16,605 bases of DNA from Syntrophomonas sp. UBA5314 (GTDB taxonomy: Bacteria > Bacillota > Syntrophomonadia > Syntrophomonadales > Syntrophomonadaceae): contig DHRK01000012.1 in the NCBI GenBank assembly GCA_002410325.1, forward strand, positions 1 to 16,605, in the 5' to 3' direction. Positions 1 to 5,708 of this stretch are shown piece by piece. Below the pieces are notes generated by a model. It saw only the letters and a list, made by a program, of their open reading frames with translations. It searched no databases and was not told where the DNA came from. A program made the position numbers and the translations under genes. The stretch's first letter is position 1, and every line of letters starts with the position of its first letter.

Positions 1-1434
1 ACAGAAGTTGAGTGTTCTCTATTCGATGATAAGATTGGTTACCCCAATGACGACGAAAACCTAAACCGAAACCATTGTGGATCCGGAAAAATGATAGCTG
101 TTGATGCCGACGGAAATTTTTTTCCGTGTTTAAGATATGCTGATTATTCTTTGAAAAATCAAAAACCTTATATTATCGGGAACATAAATGATGGAATCGA
201 TTTTGATAAAGTTAGACCTTTTTTAGCTTTAGACACCAAAAGCCAAAGTGACGAAGAATGTATCGACTGTGAAATTGCTATGGGTTGTGCATGGTGTCAG
301 GCTAATAATTACGATGCATCCACTTCGGGTACCAATTACCAACGCGCTAAATATATATGCAAAATGCATAAAGCAAGGTGCAGGGCCAACAATTATTACT
401 GGGGTAGGTTGGATAAGGATTTTGGAATTAGAAAACAAGGATATTATGGGCGTTCGCATAAAAGACACTTATATTTTATATTGTCCGACGATGTAATTGA
501 ACATTGTAATTATAAAAGCAGCCAAAATACCGGTAATATAATGAGCGAGCAAATCTTAGAAAAAGCTTTTAAGTTTTGTAATGATCACTTATATACTCCA
601 GTAATTCTTCACTCAAAAAATAAGGATCTAATATTCGATTTTAATCAATATTCCAAAAATGAAAGAATTGAAATTGTCGGTGGAAATAAAAAGCTACTCT
701 TAAAAAATTCGGATAGGATCATTACTGTGATTGATAGTGGAGCAACTAGTTGTGAAATAGCAGATGAAAAAAATTGCATTCTAACATTGGATGAGAAAAA
801 TATAAACAGCTTGGCAAGTATGGTCGAGGAATTAATCGAAAAAGTTTCGAGAATAAATATCAATTTGATTATGAAGGGAAGAACTCTTGACTTAGACATT
901 TATGAAAGGCAATTAAAACGGATGGTCACTATGCTAATTGAATATTACAGAGCTGGAGAAATGAAAGAAATTAACCTTATAACCGACAGATTATTTTTAG
1001 ACAGAATGGATAACTGTGAATCCGGTAACTACAACTTTTCTGTTGCTCCAAATGGAAATTTCTACATTTGCCCAGCTTTTTACTTTAATACTCCAGAATT
1101 GGAGGTAGGATCCCTGGACGAAGGGATTAACTTAAATAAGGAACATTTCAAATTGAAAAACGCACCGTATTGTTCCAAATGTGATGTGTATCATTGCAAT
1201 AGGTGCGTTTATTTAAACAAACTTTTAACCAATGAGTTTAACACGCCATCTTCGTCTCAATGCAAGAAAAGTCATTTGGAACGAGAAATGAGCCTTCTAC
1301 TATGGAATACTCTACGTTCGGAGGATATAAATTTACCGATAATCACCACACTTACTAGCCTTGATTATTCTGATCCCGTTGAGTTGGTAACAGGAAAACT
1401 TGCCTTTAAACCATATAACTTAAAAAACTGCTGA
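1..1434 (+). CDS. Radical SAM/SPASM peptide maturase, CXXX-repeat type; 3' part, apparently fused to a second SPASM module
   Basis: The reading frame is open from base 1, so the gene starts left of the window; 477 residues are visible. Counting from the first visible codon, residues 26-120 form a SPASM-type auxiliary cluster domain: C26, a GX4C unit ending at C43, then C87-X2-C90-X5-C96-X2-C99, and C120. After a linker near residue 150 a new domain begins (RHLYFILSDD). It ends in a second SPASM-like set: C339, GX4C to C357, C391-X2-C394-X4-C399-X2-C402, C421. No CX3CX2C radical SAM motif is visible, so the catalytic core of the first half must be upstream and the second half looks SAM-degenerate. 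SPASM radical SAM enzymes commonly put thioether links into Cys-rich peptides, and two such precursors lie downstream. From memory it resembles two families, the CXXX-repeat radical SAM maturase and the 'CXXX repeat peptide maturase', normally separate genes; here they seem joined. SPASM assignment is firm; the family names are recalled, not searched. Confidence 0.75.
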   Translation, partial: TEVECSLFDDKIGYPNDDENLNRNHCGSGKMIAVDADGNFFPCLRYADYSLKNQKPYIIGNINDGIDFDKVRPFLALDTKSQSDEECIDCEIAMGCAWCQANNYDASTSGTNYQRAKYICKMHKARCRANNYYWGRLDKDFGIRKQGYYGRSHKRHLYFILSDDVIEHCNYKSSQNTGNIMSEQILEKAFKFCNDHLYTPVILHSKNKDLIFDFNQYSKNERIEIVGGNKKLLLKNSDRIITVIDSGATSCEIADEKNCILTLDEKNINSLASMVEELIEKVSRININLIMKGRTLDLDIYERQLKRMVTMLIEYYRAGEMKEINLITDRLFLDRMDNCESGNYNFSVAPNGNFYICPAFYFNTPELEVGSLDEGINLNKEHFKLKNAPYCSKCDVYHCNRCVYLNKLLTNEFNTPSSSQCKKSHLEREMSLLLWNTLRSEDINLPIITTLTSLDYSDPVELVTGKLAFKPYNLKNC

Positions 1435-1449
1435 AGGAGCTGATTTTTA

Positions 1450-1752
1450 ATGGAGAAGACTTTGGTTGGTAAAGTAACAGATCTAGAAAAAGAAAATATA
1501 GAAAATTTATATGAAAGGATGAATTCTCTACATTCTTTAAGCCTTACTCTGGCAGCCAATAACGATCTATTTTTAGAAAAGAGTTATATGGCAGACAAAA
1601 TAATATCCGATCTGGCTCACACCCAAACAGAATTTAATAAATGGTGGGATTTTATAGCCGATAAATACAATTTAGACAGAACTGTAATGCCAAGCTATCA
1701 TGTGGATTTTTCGGATGGTAGCCTTTATTGCTTGAAGGAGAATATTGTTTAA
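1450..1752 (+). CDS. Small accessory protein of the RiPP cluster (CXXX-repeat peptide modification system protein-like)
   Basis: This 100-residue soluble protein starts at an ATG 8-15 nt after an AAGGAG ribosome site, 15 nt after the maturase stop, so it is co-transcribed with it. Residues 1-65 are charged and predicted mostly helical (LEKENIENLYERM and following). The second half carries a tryptophan pair (FNKWWDFIADKY, about residues 63-74), and it ends in an acidic/aromatic strand (YHVDFSDGSLYCL). There is no signal peptide, membrane span or cysteine cluster. I recall a family of about 100-residue proteins, named as CXXX repeat peptide modification system proteins, with the same KWWD-type motif and the same neighbourhood. 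A role as a precursor-binding or maturase partner is an inference from context; no catalytic residues are evident. Confidence 0.6.
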   Translation: MEKTLVGKVTDLEKENIENLYERMNSLHSLSLTLAANNDLFLEKSYMADKIISDLAHTQTEFNKWWDFIADKYNLDRTVMPSYHVDFSDGSLYCLKENIV

Positions 1753-1756
1753 TTTA

Positions 1757-1786
1757 CTGATTATTCATTCCCTAATAAAGTATAAT
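1757..1786 (+). promoter_or_regulatory. Candidate sigma-A promoter for the precursor 1 transcript
   Basis: A perfect TATAAT (1781-1786) lies 18 nt after a weak -35 candidate CTGATT (1757-1762, three of six matches). It sits just after the stop of the accessory gene and about 170 nt before precursor 1. A separate promoter would allow the precursor to be made in excess over its enzymes. It is a motif match only, in AT-rich DNA. Confidence 0.35.
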
Positions 1787-1852
1787 CTCTATCTCTTCTA
1801 AAATTCATGCCTTTAATGCTTATTAAATCCGTTAGGAGTCAACCTTTTCCTT

Positions 1853-1969
1853 ATGTTAGGCCACTCCAAGTTTAAGCTTACAGATTTGGAGAAAGATAAA
1901 ACTTTGGTTCTAATGCAAGGAAGGGTGGCTATTCCAAATTGGGAAGGAGGTGAAAAACATGAAACTTGA
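1853..1969 (+). CDS. Possible 38-residue small ORF overlapping the start of precursor 1
   Basis: An ATG at 1853 opens a 38-codon frame that ends with TGA at 1967-1969, overlapping the precursor 1 start (1959) by 11 nt in another frame. The translation is protein-like: begins MLGHSKFKLTDLEKDK and ends NWEGGEKHET. The piece LTDLEKDK resembles VTDLEKEN near the start of the 100-residue accessory protein. An AGGAG (1834-1838) lies 14 nt before the ATG, which is longer than ideal. It could be a translated leader peptide coupled to the precursor, a shortened duplicate of the accessory gene's start, or chance. Low confidence. Confidence 0.25.
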   Translation: MLGHSKFKLTDLEKDKTLVLMQGRVAIPNWEGGEKHET

Positions 1970-2123
1970 TAGTAAATTGACTCCTAATAGCGGTGTTACA
2001 CCTTCAGGTTGCACTTGCCAGGGAGGCTGTTTCGCCACATGTTGGGGATGTACTGGATGTGAAGGTGGATGCGGTCTGGGTTGCCAGGGCGGTTGCTGGA
2101 GTGGTAATAAAACAGTGTTCTAA
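1959..2123 (+). CDS. RiPP precursor peptide 1, Cys-rich CXXX-repeat type (54 aa)
   Basis: The ATG at 1959 follows a near-perfect ribosome site (AAGGAGGTG, 1944-1952) at 6 nt spacing, the strongest in the cluster. The 54-residue product has a 17-residue leader (starts MKLDSKL) without cysteine and a core with nine cysteines: C18, C20, C24, C28, C31, C34, C38, C42 and C46. Spacers are mostly three residues (QGG, FAT, EGG, GLG, QGG) with a CXXCXXC step in the middle, and the core is rich in glycine. It ends WSGNKTVF. Cysteines at fixed intervals next to a SPASM maturase mark it as substrate, probably for multiple thioether links; the acceptor residues cannot be read from sequence. No Gly-Gly leader cleavage motif is seen. 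It shares leader and first core units with precursor 2 (4060-4209). Confidence 0.85.
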   Translation: MKLDSKLTPNSGVTPSGCTCQGGCFATCWGCTGCEGGCGLGCQGGCWSGNKTVF

Positions 2124-2175
2124 AGCTAGACTTTCTTAAGTTCTTGTTGCTGATATTGAAAAATAAGGCTATCGT

Positions 2176-2222
2176 CGAGGGGTGAACTTCCCTGGTGTCC
2201 TTTTGGCAAGCTTCACCCCTCG
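2176..2222 (+). terminator. Strong hairpin between precursor 1 and the exporter gene (attenuator or RNA-stabilising stem)
   Basis: Bases 2176-2186 (CGAGGGGTGAA) pair perfectly with 2212-2222 (TTCACCCCTCG). The stem continues inward after a one-base bulge (2211) with 2187-2189/2208-2210 and 2191-2192/2205-2206. No T-run follows, so it is not a canonical intrinsic terminator. Its place just after a precursor gene and before the exporter is typical of stems that leave abundant precursor mRNA and less read-through. The function is inferred. Confidence 0.6.
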
Positions 2223-2279
2223 GGAGAGCCAAATAATTTTGATTGGCAATCCCATGGATAGGTATTTTATGGAGTTTAT

Positions 2280-4073
2280 ATGGAATTATTGACTAACAAA
2301 GAAAAAAAGCTTTTTATGAGAACCCTCGTATATATTAAGCCGGTCAGGTTCTTAATGGCTGGTTTATATATTGTTACAATATTGACTACTATATTAGAAC
2401 TTATACCTATATATTATATGGGAAAAATAATTGATTTAATTATCTCTAAAAACTATAAAGGAGTAATTGACACCATTATTACACTTCTGGTCATTTTTCT
2501 GTTTACGGCAGTATTTAGTTTTGCTGAAACCTATCTTAACAACCTACTTAAGAATAAAGTAGCCTATTCCATAAAAAATGAATTTTTTTCCAAAATTGTA
2601 AGATTGCCAGCCGAAACGTTTGATCAGATTAGGACTGGTGAATTTATATCACGTATCGAAGAAGACACGGCAATCATATCCAAATTTTATATAGAAGATA
2701 TATTAAACATTATTTTATCAATAGTTACGGTGTTAGTTACAGGTTATTTTATTATTAAACTGTCAGTGTCATTGTCTATAGTTGCAATGCTTACTTTCCC
2801 CTTCACATTTCTGATATATTACTTATTCGGTAAAAAAATAAAGAAGCTTTCACAAGAAGGCAGAAAAATTACGGACAATTATTTTAGCTTTATTCAAGAA
2901 ACCTTAACATCCATCCGGGAAATCAAATGTTTAACAATAGAATCAAAGGTATCTGGTAAATTCAACAATTTCAGTGAACAATTTTTACAAAACAATATGA
3001 AAATTGCCATTGCCTCAACCTTTTCCGGTTTGTTAAATTTTAGCGTTTCAAACATATCAGATTGGGTTATTATTGCCTATGGAGCCTGGATGATTATCAT
3101 GGATAAATTATCAATCGGCTCTTATGTAGCTTTCAACGGTTATATTTCTAGATTCTTAACATCTGTACAAAAAATAGTATCTACTAATTTAACTATTCAA
3201 TCAACGGCAGTATCGTTGGAAAGGCTCTATTATTTATTAGATGCTCCTAGTGAAAAGTATGATCATTGCTCCCATTATGAAGTATTAAATGGAGATATTA
3301 ATATAAAAAATATAAAGTTCCGGTATAAAAATGCAAGTAGCGATGCTATTCAAAACATTACGATGAATGTTAAACCGAATACCCTAAGCACGATAGTTGG
3401 AATGAATGGTTGTGGTAAAAGTACGCTGTTAAATCTCATGGTACGGCTATATGAGCCCGAAGAAGGGGGTATCTTCATTGACGGCAAGGCCATAGAAGAA
3501 ATCAGTTTGGAGTCTTTGAGGCGAAATATTACCTATGTACGGCAAGACCCCTTCTTATTTAATGCTTCGATCAAAGAAAACCTGTTGCTCGCTAGTCCGG
3601 AAGCAACGGATGAAGAAATTCTTGAAGCTTGTAAAAAGACCTACATACTTGATTACATTGAAACCTTACCCGAAAGATTTGAGACAGTTATTGGGGAAGG
3701 GGGTATTATTTTATCGGGAGGGCAAAAGCAAAGATTGTCTTTAGCCAGGGCAGTTCTTAAAAAATCAAGAATTATCTTGCTGGACGAAATAACGTCTGGT
3801 TTAGATGGGGAGTCTGAAAATTATATTATGAAATGCGTCCAGGAACTCGCCACAAATCATACCATTCTCATGATAACACACCGCTTGACCAGTATTATTG
3901 GCTCTCCTATTATTTATGTGATGAACGAGGGAACTATTGAAGATGTGGGTACCAGCGAAGAGTTGAGTAGCAGATGTGAAATATACCAGAGATTGTTTAA
4001 AAAATCAGGCATTTTGAAGAAAAGATGGGATGATACTAAGAGGAAAGGAGATGAAAGAGATGAAACAGGATAG
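2280..4073 (+). CDS. ABC-type peptide exporter, fused membrane and ATPase domains, no C39 peptidase
   Basis: This 597-residue half-transporter has a type-1 exporter membrane domain (about residues 15-305, with hydrophobic spans near 22-48, 62-85, 140-185 and 245-275) followed by an ATPase domain. ATPase motifs are all present: Walker A GMNGCGKST (374-382), Q-loop Q422, signature LSGGQ (478-482), Walker B ending D502-E503, and H-loop H534. It would work as a homodimer in the cytoplasmic membrane. It starts directly with the membrane domain, so it lacks the N-terminal C39 peptidase of many bacteriocin exporters, and leader removal would need another protease. The ATG at 2280 has GGAG 5 nt upstream. 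Its flanking by two precursor genes points to export of the modified peptide; self-protection is an alternative. The gene end overlaps precursor 2 by 14 nt. Confidence 0.9.
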   Translation: MELLTNKEKKLFMRTLVYIKPVRFLMAGLYIVTILTTILELIPIYYMGKIIDLIISKNYKGVIDTIITLLVIFLFTAVFSFAETYLNNLLKNKVAYSIKNEFFSKIVRLPAETFDQIRTGEFISRIEEDTAIISKFYIEDILNIILSIVTVLVTGYFIIKLSVSLSIVAMLTFPFTFLIYYLFGKKIKKLSQEGRKITDNYFSFIQETLTSIREIKCLTIESKVSGKFNNFSEQFLQNNMKIAIASTFSGLLNFSVSNISDWVIIAYGAWMIIMDKLSIGSYVAFNGYISRFLTSVQKIVSTNLTIQSTAVSLERLYYLLDAPSEKYDHCSHYEVLNGDINIKNIKFRYKNASSDAIQNITMNVKPNTLSTIVGMNGCGKSTLLNLMVRLYEPEEGGIFIDGKAIEEISLESLRRNITYVRQDPFLFNASIKENLLLASPEATDEEILEACKKTYILDYIETLPERFETVIGEGGIILSGGQKQRLSLARAVLKKSRIILLDEITSGLDGESENYIMKCVQELATNHTILMITHRLTSIIGSPIIYVMNEGTIEDVGTSEELSSRCEIYQRLFKKSGILKKRWDDTKRKGDERDETG

Positions 4074-4209
4074 CAAATTAATTGCCAAGAGCGATGTTAC
4101 GCTATCATGGTGCCCATGCCAGGGTTCTTGTTTCGCCGGTTGTACTGCCACTTGTTTATTTGCTTGTGGCGGAAACTGTGCGAATGCTAACTTGACGGGT
4201 ATATCCTGA
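4060..4209 (+). CDS. RiPP precursor peptide 2, Cys-rich CXXX-repeat type (49 aa)
   Basis: The frame starts inside the last codons of the ABC exporter (14-nt overlap), suggesting translational coupling. I chose the ATG at 4060 over the in-frame ATG at 4051. GGAAAGGAG (4042-4050) is then 9 nt upstream rather than touching the start codon, and the peptide begins MKQDSKL, aligned with MKLDSKL of precursor 1. The 49-residue product has cysteines at 18, 20, 24, 28, 32, 36 and 40: C-X-C followed by five uninterrupted CXXX units (spacers QGS, FAG, TAT, LFA, GGN). It shares with precursor 1 the positions K2, DSKL, S11, V13-T14, S16, C18, C20, Q21-G22, C24, F25-A26 and C28. The cores differ further on, so the pair may give two related mature peptides or a two-component product. 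No Gly-Gly motif is seen. Confidence 0.85.
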   Translation: MKQDSKLIAKSDVTLSWCPCQGSCFAGCTATCLFACGGNCANANLTGIS

Positions 4210-4781
4210 ACTGAACTTGTTGACAAACCACCTTTCCTTGTATAGCCAAAATCGGAACAAGCATGATTTAGCATATTCAAGAAACGCGCAACGAAATGTT
4301 GCCGGAAGTTATTCTTAAAGCTCCAAATTCTATATGAGCGGTTACCCGCGATGTCAATCCGATTAGAAACTTCCTCAAAGCTAAATGTTACAAAAATTTT
4401 CATTAAAGAAATATATTAACTTTTTTAGAAAACCATTTTGCTTGGGAAGCTCATCTAATGTTTCTCCCACCGATTCTATCAGATCAAGTTAAAAAACCAT
4501 CATTAAATAGTACAGTATATCAGACCTGCTTTACGATAGATTTGTGCCATTACTTAACCTTACCTACCGGTTTGATCCAATCATTAATAAGACCACTATT
4601 AAAATTTACCGAAGCTCACTGTAGGAAACTCTCAGCTTGACATGCTGGTTTGGGTTCGGTACTTTTAGTATGCTGGGTTTCTTATTCAATATAGTATTTA
4701 ATATTAAGTACAATCTAAACCTGATCGTTACTTGAACTCCATTAATATGATATATATTTTATCTATCCATGGAGGGAAAAA
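4210..4781. other. 572-nt region without a convincing intact gene; possible decayed gene on the minus strand
   Basis: No frame here has a good ribosome site plus a recognisable product. On the minus strand the frame open from 4488 down to about 4210 reads as plausible protein (includes FEEVSNRIDIAGNRSYRIWS, roughly complement of 4377-4318). It is interrupted upstream by a stop at 4489-4491, and it continues as antisense of precursor 2, so it has no proper end. A short start-like piece (ATG complement at 4550, MAQIYRKAGL) lies in another frame. This looks like a frame-shifted remnant of a gene I cannot identify. The plus-strand 60-codon frame at 4458-4640 has no ribosome site. No hairpin terminator is obvious after precursor 2. 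Confidence 0.3.
4637..4665 (+). promoter_or_regulatory. Candidate sigma-A promoter upstream of ywlE
   Basis: A perfect TTGACA (4637-4642) is followed after 17 nt by TACTTT (4660-4665), a weak -10 with three of six matches. It lies about 115 nt before the ywlE start, in DNA with no other assigned role. It would separate the ywlE operon from the RiPP cluster. Motif evidence only. Confidence 0.3.
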
Positions 4782-5234
4782 ATGAAAATACTCTTCGTAT
4801 GTTCAGGTAATACCTGCCGGAGTCCTATGGCTCAAGCTTTGATGCAAAAAATCCTGGAAGAAGAATCGAATACTAAAGAAATTAAGGTATTTTCGGCAGG
4901 ATTACATGCGGTTTCTGGGCAGCGAGCTTCAAAAGAAGCCTTGGAGACCATGCGACAATACAGCATAGATCTATCCAATCACCGGGCCCAAGCACTGAAT
5001 AGGCAGTTAATTGAAGATGTAGATTTAATATTGACTATGACCCATATGCAATGTATGCAACTACGCAACAATAATCCAGGGAAAAAGGGATTTATTTATA
5101 CACTTTCAGAATATGCACGTGCGGGGGACTATGATGTCGATGATCCGTATGGGTTAGGCTTGGGTGAATACCTGAGGACGGCCGAAGAATTACAAAAAAT
5201 GGTTCGACGAATTTTACCACTATTGAACAAATGA
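4782..5234 (+). CDS. ywlE: Low-molecular-weight phosphatase, probable protein-arginine phosphatase YwlE
   Basis: This 150-residue cytoplasmic enzyme of the LMW tyrosine-phosphatase fold starts with the phosphate-binding loop CSGNTCRS: nucleophile C7, then R13 and S14 (CX5RS). The general-acid region is DVDDPYG (residues 118-124). T11 within the loop is the position known in Bacillus YwlE to favour phospho-arginine over phospho-tyrosine, so the enzyme probably removes arginine phosphates, as placed by McsB-type kinases. Length is normal for the family. The ATG at 4782 follows GGAGGG (about 4771-4776). Gene order ywlE-rpiB-glyA next to the atp operon matches Bacillus, which supports the name. 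rpiB starts 17 nt after its stop. Confidence 0.85.
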   Translation: MKILFVCSGNTCRSPMAQALMQKILEEESNTKEIKVFSAGLHAVSGQRASKEALETMRQYSIDLSNHRAQALNRQLIEDVDLILTMTHMQCMQLRNNNPGKKGFIYTLSEYARAGDYDVDDPYGLGLGEYLRTAEELQKMVRRILPLLNK

Positions 5235-5251
5235 TGTAGGGGGCAAGAGAT

Positions 5252-5704
5252 TTGAAAATTGCTATAGGGAGTGACCACGCAGGCTTTTCTTTGAAAAACT
5301 ATTTAATAAAAAGCCTTGAAGCGGAAGGCATTGAAATGGTTGATTGTGGGACGTATTCTGAAGACCCAGTTGACTATCCCGATATAGCCTTAGCACTATC
5401 GGAAAAGGTACTGCAAAGTCAAATTATTGGTATTTTGGTCTGCGGAACGGGAATTGGGATAGCTATAGCAGCGAATAAAATTATGGGGATTCGCGCCGCT
5501 GTCTGCCAAGATATATATACTGCTTGTTTATCGCGCAAACATAATGACGCAAATATTATAACTATAGGCTCACGTATAACTGCTCCAGAATATGCAATGG
5601 AAATTGTAAAAACATTTATTAAAACTGAATTTGAAGCAGGTAGACACCTGGCAAGAATTGAAAAGATATCTTCTATAGAAAAAAAATGTCGTGAGAGGAG
5701 TTAA
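5252..5704 (+). CDS. rpiB: Ribose-5-phosphate isomerase B
   Basis: This enzyme interconverts ribose 5-phosphate and ribulose 5-phosphate in the non-oxidative pentose phosphate pathway. The 150-residue protein shows the RpiB/LacAB marks: SDHAGF near the N-terminus (D8, H9), the active-site segment CGTGIG (64-69, catalytic C64), H97 in RKHNDAN and R131-H132 near the C-terminus. The start codon is TTG at 5252, preceded by GGGGG around 5239-5243; no better ATG is in frame. It lies 17 nt after ywlE and 4 nt before the preferred glyA start, so the three are one operon. The coding DNA is AT-rich like ywlE and unlike glyA. Confidence 0.9.
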   Translation: MKIAIGSDHAGFSLKNYLIKSLEAEGIEMVDCGTYSEDPVDYPDIALALSEKVLQSQIIGILVCGTGIGIAIAANKIMGIRAAVCQDIYTACLSRKHNDANIITIGSRITAPEYAMEIVKTFIKTEFEAGRHLARIEKISSIEKKCRERS

Positions 5705-5708
5705 GGTA

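Noticed and set aside
1959..2123. Metallothionein or ferredoxin-like reading of the Cys-rich peptide
   Set aside because: The fixed spacing, the leader shared with a second peptide, and the adjacent SPASM maturase and exporter fit a RiPP precursor better.
4005..4403. 132-codon minus-strand frame spanning precursor 2 and the exporter end
   Set aside because: Its C-terminal half is only the antisense of precursor 2 and the ABC gene. Only the part right of about 4210 might be a gene remnant, noted separately.
4458..4640. 60-codon plus-strand frame
   Set aside because: No ribosome site, no recognisable motif, and it lies in probable decayed sequence.
5691..5708. Upstream GTG start for glyA
   Set aside because: The AGAGGAG ribosome site would fall inside the gene, and it overlaps rpiB; GTG 5709 gives the normal N-terminus.
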